Positions 1-7,202 of a stretch of DNA of 9,786 nt are shown one piece after another. The DNA is taken from positions 1 through 9,786 of the forward strand of contig CASBRC010000031.1 in assembly GCA_949128015.1 (NCBI GenBank), given 5' to 3'. The DNA comes from Synechococcales cyanobacterium PMM_0003 (lineage in GTDB: Bacteria > Cyanobacteriota > Cyanobacteriia > Pseudanabaenales > Pseudanabaenaceae). The notes below the pieces were generated by a model that was not told where the DNA came from, did not search any database, and saw only the letters and a program-made list of their open reading frames with translations. Position 1 is the stretch's first letter, and each line of letters opens with the position of its first letter. The position numbers were made by a program, and so were the translations under genes.

Positions 1-1226
1 CTATGTATATGGAAATGGGGGATCTTCAGACTGGAATCGAGCGGACAACTTCCAAAGTTTCGACTTCAGGATTATCAATTTTAGTGCAGAGTCCCGATGG
101 ACAGATGCTTGCTAAATCAGTTCAAAACAGTAGTTCAGAGACAGATCCGAGCAATATTATTGCCACCACACAGATACCAGACAGCCCACAGGTGATTAAA
201 TTTGGCGATCGCTATGTGGTGATGTGCGGTACGCCATTGATGATTAAAGGGAAATCAGTTGCTACAGTCTATCTCTCACAAGATATAACCACTGAGAAAG
301 GTCAGCTTAGTAATGGCATCTATGGCTTAATTATTGTCAGTATTTTGGCGATATTTATCTTGATTGTGGCGATCGCCCATCGCATTCGTAAAGCGCTCTA
401 TCCATTAGCACACATGAGCGAAATTGCTAGCACAGTTTCTTTTGAAGATTTAAATTCCGCCAAACTAGAACTTGCTCAAGCTCCTGATGAGATTCGCGGA
501 CTCGCTCAAGCTTTTAACGAAATGCTGTTACGTCTATCTAGTTCATGGGAGCAGCAACGCCAATTTGTCGGCAATGTTTCCCATGAACTACGCACCCCAT
601 TAACCATCATTGATGGTTATTTACAAAGCTTACTGAGGCGAGGTGACAACCTCAGCATTTATCAAAAACAAGCCCTAGAGACTGCAAGTGCCGAGACCGA
701 ACGCACAATCCAAATGCTCCAAGACTTACTCGACTTAGCTAGGGCTGACAGTGGCAATTTACACTTTCGCCAAGCTCCAGTCTTCTTAAACACATTGGTT
801 GCCGAAGTAGCCGCAATGAGTGCCAAAGTCAGCGATCGCATTGTGAAATTAGTTCCCGTTGATGAAGATATTGTCGCGCTTGCCGATCAAGATCGACTTC
901 AGCAAGTATTAATTAATTTAGTTGATAACGCCATTAAATATTCGTCTGAACCTGTGGAGATTAAACTGGATATTAACGAGGAGCAAACGATTATTCATGT
1001 ATGCGATCGCGGAATTGGTATCTCTTTGCAGCATCAACAACGGATTTTTGAGCGCTTTTATCGCACTGATGATGCTTCTACACGCTCTAGAGATGGCACT
1101 GGGCTAGGGCTAGCGATTTCCAAAAGTCTAATTGAAGGCATGAATGGTAAAATCTCTCTGCGATCGAAACCGAATGAAGGTAGCATTTTTACAATCACCT
1201 TACCGATCTGGAAATCTCAGCCATGA
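1..1226 (+). CDS. Membrane sensor histidine kinase, 5'-truncated by the window edge
   Basis: This is the sensor half of a two-component system. It autophosphorylates on histidine and passes the phosphate to the regulator encoded immediately downstream. The reading frame is open to the window edge, so the first ATG (position 3) is probably internal and the N-terminal membrane segment is missing. Counting from that ATG (407 residues): an extracytoplasmic sensor part (about 1-103), one transmembrane helix (about 105-126), a HAMP-like linker (about 127-180), the HisKA box NVSHELRTPL with phospho-acceptor H194, the N box LVDNAIKY (306-313), G1 DRGIGI (335-340), F box FERFYR (349-354) and G2 GTGLGLAIS (365-373). 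All catalytic boxes are intact. The stop overlaps the next start (ATGA), so the two genes are very likely translationally coupled. The stimulus cannot be read from the sequence. Confidence 0.95.
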   Translation, partial: MYMEMGDLQTGIERTTSKVSTSGLSILVQSPDGQMLAKSVQNSSSETDPSNIIATTQIPDSPQVIKFGDRYVVMCGTPLMIKGKSVATVYLSQDITTEKGQLSNGIYGLIIVSILAIFILIVAIAHRIRKALYPLAHMSEIASTVSFEDLNSAKLELAQAPDEIRGLAQAFNEMLLRLSSSWEQQRQFVGNVSHELRTPLTIIDGYLQSLLRRGDNLSIYQKQALETASAETERTIQMLQDLLDLARADSGNLHFRQAPVFLNTLVAEVAAMSAKVSDRIVKLVPVDEDIVALADQDRLQQVLINLVDNAIKYSSEPVEIKLDINEEQTIIHVCDRGIGISLQHQQRIFERFYRTDDASTRSRDGTGLGLAISKSLIEGMNGKISLRSKPNEGSIFTITLPIWKSQP

Positions 1227-1903
1227 ACGATCGCATTCTATTAGTGGAAGACGATCCTAAATTGTCACAATTTATCGCCTCAGAACTGAGCTTAGAAGGC
1301 TATCAGGTGACAGTCGCGACCAATGGTTTAGATGGATTAACCATCGCCCGTGATACCCAGCCCGATCTAGTGATTTTGGATTGGATGTTACCCGAAATAT
1401 CAGGACTCGATGTTTGTACGCGGCTCCGCAAGACGGGTGTGCGAGTACCGATCATCATGTTGACGGCTAGAGATGAAATTAGCGATCGGGTTACAGGGTT
1501 GAATGCGGGAGCTGATGACTATCTGATCAAGCCTTTTAGTATTGAAGAATTACTTGCCAGAATCAAGGCAAGAATGCGACGAATGTATCCTGAAGTTGCC
1601 GATCTCATTCAATTTGAAGACCTCACCTTAAGTCATGCTTCACGGGAAGTCTACCGCGCAGGTCAAAAGATTGAACTCACTGCCAAAGAGTTCGATCTAC
1701 TGGAATTCATGATGCGCCATTCTCAGCAAGTATTAACTCGCGATCAAATTTTAGAATCTGTATGGGGATACGACTTTATGGGTGAATCCAATATTATCGA
1801 AGTCTACATTCGAGCTTTACGCATCAAATTAGAAATCAGTAATTCTAAACGAATATTACATACAGTTAGAGGAGTAGGCTATGTATTGCGAGACAATGCC
1901 TAA
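1223..1903 (+). CDS. OmpR-family DNA-binding response regulator
   Basis: This 226-residue transcription factor is the cognate partner of the upstream kinase. The receiver domain (about 3-115) has the acidic pair D10/D11, phospho-acceptor D53 in ILDWMLP, the switch residue T81 and the conserved K103-P104. A winged-helix Trans_reg_C domain follows (about 128-224), with the typical ELTAKEFDLL entry, a recognition-helix region around NIIEVYIRALRIKLE and the closing wing TVRGVGYVL. Length and both domains are normal for the family. The start is fixed by the ATGA overlap with the kinase stop. The closest resemblance I recall is to cyanobacterial regulators of the ManR/RppA type, but that is memory of the family and not an assignment. 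Transcription should end at the perfect inverted repeat that begins inside the stop codon. Confidence 0.96.
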   Translation: MNDRILLVEDDPKLSQFIASELSLEGYQVTVATNGLDGLTIARDTQPDLVILDWMLPEISGLDVCTRLRKTGVRVPIIMLTARDEISDRVTGLNAGADDYLIKPFSIEELLARIKARMRRMYPEVADLIQFEDLTLSHASREVYRAGQKIELTAKEFDLLEFMMRHSQQVLTRDQILESVWGYDFMGESNIIEVYIRALRIKLEISNSKRILHTVRGVGYVLRDNA

Positions 1904-1962
1904 AGCAAGCATAAAAAAAAGATGTATCGCACTGCGATACATCTTTTTTTTATGCTTGCTTT
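1902..1962. terminator. Perfect 30-bp inverted repeat, two-way terminator between convergent genes
   Basis: The arms 1902-1931 and 1933-1962 are exact reverse complements around a single C (tip GC-ACT-GC). Each arm carries a run of eight A or T, so on either strand the GC-richer core GATGTATCGCA and its complement are followed by a U-tract. The repeat overlaps the response regulator stop (1901-1903) and the pilT stop (1961-1963), so one structure serves both genes and no spare spacer exists. Confidence 0.9.
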
Positions 1963-3403
1963 ACATGCGACCACGTAACATTTGCGCCATTTCGTTGGGC
2001 TTGGGAGAGTTCTCTACGGCGGTTTCTTCGGTAATCCGACCATCTTCGTAGAGCTTATAAAGTGATTGGTTCATGTTTACCATTCCTTCATATGTACATT
2101 TAGGAATCAGAGCTTCAATCTCATCTACTTCACCGCGCTTGATATAGTCACGCACAGCATCAGTATTGATCATGATTTCATGAACCGCAGCTCGTTTACC
2201 ATCAGTGGTTCGCACTAAGGATTGAGCAATAACTCCTACCAAAGATTCTGAAACTTGAACTCTCATGGGAGCTTGTTGCTCAGGCTCATAAAGGTTAAGA
2301 ATCCGCTCGATCGTTTTAACCGCACTGTTAGTATGCAACGTTCCGAAAACTAAGTGCCCTGTTTGAGCAGCTTTAAGTGCTGTATTCACAGTTTCTTTGT
2401 CACGCATTTCCCCAATCAGGATAATATCAGGATCTTCACGTAGACATGCTTTGAGGGCATTGTCAAACTTGAGGGTATGGATACCAACTTCCCGTTGCTT
2501 GATTAGTGCTTTTTTGCTCTGATGCACAAATTCAATCGGATCTTCAATGGAAATTAAATGCTTTTGCATTTCTGTATTGATGAAGTCCACCATGGCAGCC
2601 AATGTAGTTGACTTGCCTGATCCAGTTGGACCAGTTACCAGAATCAGTCCTTTGTGGGTATAGCAAAGCTCACGGAATACTTCTGGCAAACCAAGCTGAT
2701 CGATCGACAAAATCTTTAGGGGAATCAGTCGCAATACCATTGCATAGCCACGTAACGAATCAAAAACATTGATCCGACAACGGGCGAACTCATACTGAGT
2801 TGCACCGTCAAACTCTAGGGTGTCCCGAAATTGTTGGATTTGCTTGTCATCCATAATTTCGGTCATCCAAGTCTCAAAGGTTTGCTTGTCTGGCACTGGA
2901 TATTGCTCCTGTGTCACCATTAAGCCTCGACTCCGAAATCGGACTGGTTCATTCACACCAGCATGAACATCAGAACATCCCTGCTCATGAGCATCTCTAA
3001 CAATTTGAGCAAGGGTTGGTTGTCCTGTACTCCGTTGTAAAATCGATGGTACACCTAGCCCTGGTAAGTTTGGCGGTGGACCTGGACGAATTGGCGGACG
3101 TGGATTTGGTGGTGGTGGAACACTAGTAACTTGTGTATCTGTAGGAATTGATATCTGAGCTTGACGCGCAGCCGCCGCCGCACGGGCTTTTTGAGCAGCT
3201 TGCGCTTGTTGTAGTTGCGCTGGAGTCATCGCTGCACGAGCTTGTTGAGCGGCCTGTGCTTGAGGGTTGGGAGGTGCTTGAGGGTTGGTCGGAGGCGCGA
3301 CACGCTGCTGAGCGTGGGGTGGTGCAGTGGGAGTTGTACGTGGCTGTGGTAGACCGCCACCAGAGGAAGGCGGTGGTACGGGAGGCATCCCAGATTGCGT
3401 CAT
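1961..3403 (-). CDS. pilT: PilT-family type IV pilus retraction ATPase with Pro/Ala/Gln-rich head
   Basis: This secretion-superfamily ATPase drives depolymerisation (retraction) of type IV pili at the inner membrane, the basis of twitching motility and phototaxis in cyanobacteria. It has 480 residues, against roughly 340-370 for ordinary PilT. The excess is a head (1 to about 125) rich in Pro, Ala and Gln. The core carries Walker A GPTGSGKST (258-266), an Asp box ISIEDPIEF (284-292), Walker B DIILIGEMRD (326-335) and a His box TGHLVFGTLHTNS (348-360), all intact. The C-terminal AIRNLIRE retraction motif of PilT appears as AVRDYIKR (416-423), so it is diverged. This fits a PilT2-like paralogue better than canonical PilT1 (inference). 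The ATG is preceded by GAGG at a good distance (minus strand, about 3411-3414). No other pil gene is in the window. Confidence 0.93.
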   Translation of the reverse strand: MTQSGMPPVPPPSSGGGLPQPRTTPTAPPHAQQRVAPPTNPQAPPNPQAQAAQQARAAMTPAQLQQAQAAQKARAAAAARQAQISIPTDTQVTSVPPPPNPRPPIRPGPPPNLPGLGVPSILQRSTGQPTLAQIVRDAHEQGCSDVHAGVNEPVRFRSRGLMVTQEQYPVPDKQTFETWMTEIMDDKQIQQFRDTLEFDGATQYEFARCRINVFDSLRGYAMVLRLIPLKILSIDQLGLPEVFRELCYTHKGLILVTGPTGSGKSTTLAAMVDFINTEMQKHLISIEDPIEFVHQSKKALIKQREVGIHTLKFDNALKACLREDPDIILIGEMRDKETVNTALKAAQTGHLVFGTLHTNSAVKTIERILNLYEPEQQAPMRVQVSESLVGVIAQSLVRTTDGKRAAVHEIMINTDAVRDYIKRGEVDEIEALIPKCTYEGMVNMNQSLYKLYEDGRITEETAVENSPKPNEMAQMLRGRM

Positions 3404-3558
3404 AGTTGAACCTCGAAAATTGCTGTAGTTAAGGGGGCAGGTTTGAAGAGGAGCTTTTTTCTATTCAAATTCTGCAATTTGACCTAGAAATAACCAATCC
3501 TGTTACTTAATAGGTTAGAAATATATTAGCCCTTGTAAATACTATCCTCAAATAATTA
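3404..3558. promoter_or_regulatory. Divergent intergenic region between pilT and map
   Basis: These 155 bases must hold the promoters of both divergent genes. Towards map there is a plausible extended AT-rich -10 (TATATT, 3522-3527) 31 bases before the ATG, with no convincing -35 partner. On the pilT side the only clear signal is the GAGG ribosome-binding site next to the start; I could not pick a promoter with confidence. No repeats or RNA structure of note were seen. Confidence 0.4.
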
Positions 3559-4404
3559 ATGAATATTCTCAGTGCGCTGCGAACTAAGCCAAGCGCAGAA
3601 AGCCAAAAAGTTTCTAAGCAATCAGCTCCTAAGCAAACTAAAGGCATCGAAATCAAGTCTCAACGTGAGTTGGACTATATGCGTGAGTCATCTCGGATTG
3701 TGGCAACTGTACTCAAGGAGATTTCGGAGTTGATTGCTCCAGGCATGACCACCATGGATCTTGATGCTCATGCGGAGAAGCGGATTCGAGAAATGGGTGC
3801 TGTCCCTAGCTTCAAGGGATATTGTGGCTTCCCTGCTAGCATTTGTTCTAGTATTAATAATGAAGTTGTGCATGGTATACCTAATTCTAGGAAAGTGATC
3901 AAGCTCGGCGATTTAGTGAAGGTTGATACGGGTGCTTTTAAAAATGGATTTCATGGTGATTCTTGCATTACAGTAGCAGTTGGTAATGTTAGCGAGAAGG
4001 CTGCTAAGTTGATGCGTGTGGCGGAAGAGGCTCTGTATAAGGGGATTGAACAGGTTAAGCCAGGTAATTGTATGCTCGACTTGGCTGGGGCGATCGAGGA
4101 TCATGTTAAAGCAAATGGTTTTGCGATCGTTGAAGATTTTACTGGACATGGGGTGGGACGTAATCTCCACGAAGAGCCTTCAGTATTTAATTTCCGCACC
4201 CATCAGTTGCCAAATGTGCGCTTTCGTCCAGGGATGACTTTGGCGATCGAGCCAATTTTGAATGCGGGATCAAAGCGGGTCAGAATTTTGGCTGATAAGT
4301 GGACAGCCGTAACTGTAGACAATCAACTCTCGGCTCAATTTGAGCATACAGTTTTAGTAACCGAGACTGGTTATGAAATTTTTACCGATCGCAATAAAGT
4401 CTAA
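3559..4404 (+). CDS. map: Methionine aminopeptidase, type I
   Basis: This enzyme removes the initiator methionine from nascent proteins in the cytoplasm when the second residue is small. It uses a dinuclear metal centre of the pita-bread fold. All five metal ligands are visible: D123 (VKVDTGAF), D134 (HGDS), H197 (FTGHGVGR), E231 (AIEPILN) and E262 (QFEHTVL). The conserved histidines H105 (VVHGIP) and H204 (NLHEEP) are also present. The product has 281 residues. The catalytic domain begins near [13 protein letters not shown] (30-42), preceded by about 29 residues rich in Lys, Ser and Gln that the compact E. coli type lacks. The ATG lacks a clear Shine-Dalgarno sequence, which is common in cyanobacteria. 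The gene is followed by a strong hairpin. Cyanobacteria often carry several map paralogues, so this need not be the only one. Confidence 0.96.
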   Translation: MNILSALRTKPSAESQKVSKQSAPKQTKGIEIKSQRELDYMRESSRIVATVLKEISELIAPGMTTMDLDAHAEKRIREMGAVPSFKGYCGFPASICSSINNEVVHGIPNSRKVIKLGDLVKVDTGAFKNGFHGDSCITVAVGNVSEKAAKLMRVAEEALYKGIEQVKPGNCMLDLAGAIEDHVKANGFAIVEDFTGHGVGRNLHEEPSVFNFRTHQLPNVRFRPGMTLAIEPILNAGSKRVRILADKWTAVTVDNQLSAQFEHTVLVTETGYEIFTDRNKV

Positions 4405-4412
4405 TCAATATA

Positions 4413-4439
4413 AAAAAGTGCTGCGGAGCAGCACTTTTT
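4413..4439 (+). terminator. 12-bp hairpin with GGA loop and U-tract after map
   Basis: The arms AAAAAGTGCTGC (4413-4424) and GCAGCACTTTTT (4428-4439) are perfect complements around GGA. The stem ends in five T, so it reads as an intrinsic terminator for map. It lies 12 bases before the SDR start, leaving no room for a promoter of that gene after the terminator. Confidence 0.85.
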
Positions 4440-4451
4440 GTTAAAAAAATT

Positions 4452-5129
4452 ATGCAGAATATCTTTTTAGCTGGTTCTAGTCGAGGTGTTGGGCGCGAGG
4501 TTGCCAAGCTGTTACTAGAGAATGAGCCACCATCTGTAAATCTCACTGTACTCCTCCGTAATCCTACCTACGCTGTTGAACTAGAGTCCTTGGGCGCAAA
4601 GGTAGTGTTTGGGGATGCCCTGAACGCTGCTGACATCGAATCGGCGATGTTGCAGTCAGGTGCAATCGATGTAGTGATTACAACAATGGGCGGTCTACCC
4701 AGCGATCGCAATGAACGTGCTGACTGTGAAGGTAATAAAAATTTAGTTGATGTCGCCGTCAAAGCGGGAGTCAAAAAATTTATTCTCGTTTCTTCGATTG
4801 GTAGTGGCAACAGTGTTGTCGCTCTTGCCCCACAAGTTTTGCTGACTTTAGGCGCAATTCTCCAAGAAAAAGCAAAAGCCGAGCAGCATTTGGTGGCTAG
4901 TGGCTTAACTTACACGATTATTCGTCCAGGGGGATTGAAATCGGAAGTAGCGACAGGCAATGCGGTACTTACGGAAGATCCCACAGTTTCGGGAATTATT
5001 CATCGTGCGGATGTCGCGAAACTAATTTGTGATTGTTTAAATTCTGACAAGGCAAATAATAAAGTTTTCTCAGCAATTGATCGTAATATGCTCTTCAAAC
5101 AAGTAGAGTTTGAGTCGTTCGATTTGTGA
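4452..5129 (+). CDS. Atypical SDR, NAD(P)-binding Rossmann protein (NmrA-like)
   Basis: This 225-residue single-domain Rossmann protein belongs to the atypical/extended-like SDR group that contains plant and cyanobacterial NAD(P)-binding proteins related to Tic62, Ycf39 and HSCARG. Seen in the sequence: the nucleotide-binding turn AGSSRGVG (7-14), an Arg after strand 2 (LLRNP, R36) that would favour NADP, GDALN with D55 after strand 3, the strand 5 motif ILVSSIGSGNS (111-121), the QEKAKAEQHL helix (138-147) and YTIIRPGGL (154-162). The classical YxxxK pair is absent, so dehydrogenase activity is doubtful. The family often acts as a chaperone, assembly factor or redox sensor. The substrate is unknown. 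The gene lies just after the map terminator and only 7 bases before the LysM gene, with which it probably forms an operon. Confidence 0.9.
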   Translation: MQNIFLAGSSRGVGREVAKLLLENEPPSVNLTVLLRNPTYAVELESLGAKVVFGDALNAADIESAMLQSGAIDVVITTMGGLPSDRNERADCEGNKNLVDVAVKAGVKKFILVSSIGSGNSVVALAPQVLLTLGAILQEKAKAEQHLVASGLTYTIIRPGGLKSEVATGNAVLTEDPTVSGIIHRADVAKLICDCLNSDKANNKVFSAIDRNMLFKQVEFESFDL

Positions 5130-5136
5130 GATAGCT

Positions 5137-6294
5137 ATGCAGGAATATATTGTTAGAGCTGGAGATACGCTATCTGCGATCGCAAAACGCTTTTTGGGTG
5201 TCAATGGTGATTGGCGCGAAATTGCCCGTATTAATAACATTACCAATCCCGCATCTCTGCAAATAGGTCAAAGGCTGCGGATCCCAACTGCTGTAAGTCC
5301 GCCAATCTCTCAACCGCCTGAAGTTGCGATGGTGAGAAATACTTTGCAGGGAGTCTATCCGCCCAATAAAATTGCAATTTCCTTTACTACTGTTGGCAGT
5401 GATGTAATTGCCAAGCTGTTAAATACAGGTCAGCAAGAGCGATTTGCTAAAACTAGAGATCTAGGACTATATCGGCTGGGAATTTTTAAACTGCGTGACT
5501 TTATTGCCTTTGGGTCGGGTTTACTGCAACAAGTACAAATGAGTCCCTCAGAAATCAAAGTGATGTTAGTAACGTCAGCCAATGAAGGTAGCCTTGATGC
5601 CATCAACACATGGGACAGTCAGTACTTAAGTTTTGGCATATTACAATGGACACTTGGATCAGCAGGACAGCAAGGTGAATTGCCAGCTTTGCTTATTAAC
5701 ATAAAAAAACGATATCCATCAGAATTTCAATATTATTTTGGACAATTTGGGATCGATACTAGTTCTTTAGATGGCAACACGGGTTGGCTCTCGCTCAATG
5801 GTACTCGTCTAGTTAATGCAGTCGATAAAAACCTGATGCGGCAACCAATTTGGGCGTTGCGGTTTGCGATCGCAGGGATGGATGCCCTAGTGCAATCAGT
5901 ACAAGTCCTCCACGCGATTTCACGACTGGATCGCTTTTACTTCACCCCCACCCAAACCTTGCAAGGCTTTACCCTTTCGCAACTATTAAGCTCAGAATTT
6001 GCAGTAGCTTTACTGCTCGATCACCATGTCAATCGTCCTAGCCATGTGATTCCCTGTGTTGCCGATGCGATCGCGCGATCGCGTTTAACTCCTGCTCAAG
6101 TTGCTCAAAGCTCTATCGATAATGAAGCCCTGATTATTCAAAATTATCTAACTCTGCGCGAAACCTTTGGCGGTACAAGTGCCATGACTAAATCACGCGA
6201 ACGAGCTGAACTAGCCAGAAAAGAGATCGCTACAGGCAATCTCTCTCCCCAAAGATTTTCGTTTCGCTCTAACCGTCAATCTAGAATCATCTAA
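5137..6294 (+). CDS. LysM-domain protein with possible lysozyme-like catalytic domain
   Basis: The protein has 385 residues from the ATG at 5137, 7 bases after the SDR stop. An in-frame TTG at 5110 overlaps the SDR gene and would only add residues before the LysM fold. A single LysM (about 4-50) opens with YIVRAGDTLSAIAKRFLG and closes with LQIGQRLRIP; it binds GlcNAc polymers such as peptidoglycan. After a short Pro-rich linker (about 52-62) comes a long domain not named with confidence. At 144-171 it shows SANEG (E150), D154, N157, D160 and then SFGILQW (165-171). A Glu before a strand with Gly-x-x-Gln resembles lysozyme/transglycosylase-type active sites, so a muralytic role is an inference. 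There is no signal peptide or transmembrane helix, which is odd for a wall enzyme. The C-terminus is basic. Transcription ends at the hairpins after 6294. Confidence 0.88.
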   Translation: MQEYIVRAGDTLSAIAKRFLGVNGDWREIARINNITNPASLQIGQRLRIPTAVSPPISQPPEVAMVRNTLQGVYPPNKIAISFTTVGSDVIAKLLNTGQQERFAKTRDLGLYRLGIFKLRDFIAFGSGLLQQVQMSPSEIKVMLVTSANEGSLDAINTWDSQYLSFGILQWTLGSAGQQGELPALLINIKKRYPSEFQYYFGQFGIDTSSLDGNTGWLSLNGTRLVNAVDKNLMRQPIWALRFAIAGMDALVQSVQVLHAISRLDRFYFTPTQTLQGFTLSQLLSSEFAVALLLDHHVNRPSHVIPCVADAIARSRLTPAQVAQSSIDNEALIIQNYLTLRETFGGTSAMTKSRERAELARKEIATGNLSPQRFSFRSNRQSRII

Positions 6295-6298
6295 CAGA

Positions 6299-6321
6299 AA
6301 CGGCTTGCAAAGCAAACCGTT
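6299..6321. repeat. Imperfect 10-bp hairpin with AAA loop
   Basis: AACGGCTTGC and GCAAACCGTT pair with one C-A mismatch around AAA, 4 bases after the LysM gene stop. It has no T-run of its own and sits immediately before the stronger hairpin at 6325-6361, so it probably assists 3'-end formation. Confidence 0.6.
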
Positions 6322-6324
6322 ATA

Positions 6325-6361
6325 AAAACCAAAAGCGTTGCGAAGCAACGCTTTTGGTTTT
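6325..6361. terminator. Perfect 17-bp hairpin with GAA loop, two-way terminator
   Basis: The arms 6325-6341 and 6345-6361 are exact complements closed by GC-GAA-GC, with A-tract and T-tract ends on both sides. It serves the LysM gene on the plus strand and the unknown membrane protein on the minus strand, whose stop is at 6363-6365. Confidence 0.88.
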
Positions 6362-6362
6362 A

Positions 6363-7109
6363 TTAGCGCTGATTTCCTTCAGCAACATCAGATGGTTTTT
6401 TCTCGTCAACAATAAAGCTACTCGTTGGCTGAGGCTTAGCCTCGATGAACTCGACATTACCTTTGCTGGGACTGACTAAATCATTGTCACGATTATCCCA
6501 TCGACTGTGAATAGGCTCTAGTTCTACGGGTGTAGATGACAAAGTGGTCATCGTGCTAGTCCTATTTGCAACGGGGCGATCAAAATTATTTTCGTAAGCT
6601 CGGCTTCTGGTATAAACCCTTTGCCTTATAGCTGCTATTCTTGCGGCGATACGTTCATCAACATTAGCGGAAACGGCTAAAGGATCGCGCATAGAGTTAT
6701 ATGCGCGGTCAACTCTAGTGTAAATTCTTTTGCGATCGCTAATATTTGCCTTTGCTACAAAAGCTGGTCGAGTCAGCTCGCCTAATTCCTGTTGCGATCG
6801 GACTTGCATCTCGGCAATAACTTCAGCTTCATCTAAAAAGAAAGATGTTTTGCCATCATTTTGACTTTGTGGCGTTGCTTTATTGGTATCTTTAGGTTTC
6901 GCGGCTGGGCTAGCTCTAGGTAGCTTTATTCCCGCAGGCGAGGGGTTAACGCCCTCTAATGCTTGTTTTCCAAATCCATAGGAAATCAGACCAGCCACAG
7001 CGCCTACAACGATCATGCCAAACAGCAGCACCAGACTATAACTTAGTCTAAATTTCTTGGGTGGCTTTTTTTTCTTGCTGAGCTGCTTTTGTCTTTGGGG
7101 TGTTGCCAT
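6363..7109 (-). CDS. Single-pass membrane protein of unknown function
   Basis: I do not recognise this protein. It has 248 residues from the ATG at 7107-7109; a GTG lies directly before it and could be used instead. The N-terminus is strongly basic (KKKKPPKK at 12-19) and leads into one hydrophobic helix (about 24-45, SLVLLFGMIVVGAVAGLIS). This predicts a type II-like anchor with a short cytoplasmic tail and a large part outside the membrane. A low-complexity Pro/Lys/Thr linker (about 54-85) follows, then a charged helical stretch (about 92-170) rich in Arg, Ala and Glu, and a polar C-terminus (about 175-248). No catalytic motif is seen. It is transcribed away from the tRNA, with which it shares a 93-base divergent spacer. 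No Shine-Dalgarno sequence is visible. Confidence 0.8.
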   Translation of the reverse strand: MATPQRQKQLSKKKKPPKKFRLSYSLVLLFGMIVVGAVAGLISYGFGKQALEGVNPSPAGIKLPRASPAAKPKDTNKATPQSQNDGKTSFFLDEAEVIAEMQVRSQQELGELTRPAFVAKANISDRKRIYTRVDRAYNSMRDPLAVSANVDERIAARIAAIRQRVYTRSRAYENNFDRPVANRTSTMTTLSSTPVELEPIHSRWDNRDNDLVSPSKGNVEFIEAKPQPTSSFIVDEKKPSDVAEGNQR

Positions 7110-7162
7110 CACAAACTTGTTTAGCTAATAATTGCTATTAAGTAACCTATTAGGTAACTTGC

Positions 7163-7192
7163 TTGATAGCATATAATACTTACGGTTATAAT
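7163..7192 (+). promoter_or_regulatory. Sigma70-type promoter of the tRNA gene
   Basis: The -35 TTGATA (7163-7168) matches the consensus in five of six bases. The -10 TATAAT (7187-7192) is perfect, with an 18-base spacer. Transcription would start near 7199, only a few bases before the mature 5' end of the tRNA. A second TATAAT lies at 7172-7177 without a matching -35. Confidence 0.8.
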
Positions 7193-7202
7193 CACAATAT
7201 TC

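Noticed and set aside
3148..3405. Open frame on the plus strand opposite the pilT head
   Set aside because: It is the antisense of a GC-rich Pro/Ala repeat region. There is no ribosome-binding site and no protein-like composition, and the pilT frame is clearly real.
3688..4237. Extra frames within map on both strands
   Set aside because: They are shadows of a gene with all catalytic residues intact and no independent start signals.
5110..5112. TTG as the start of the LysM protein
   Set aside because: It overlaps the SDR gene and adds nine residues outside the LysM fold. The ATG at 5137 follows the SDR stop by 7 bases and begins right at the domain.
3503..7160. Shared TAATAGGTTA-like sequence in the pilT/map spacer and before the tRNA
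   Set aside because: A ten-base match is expected many times by chance in a window of this size, and no further extension or symmetry supports an operator.
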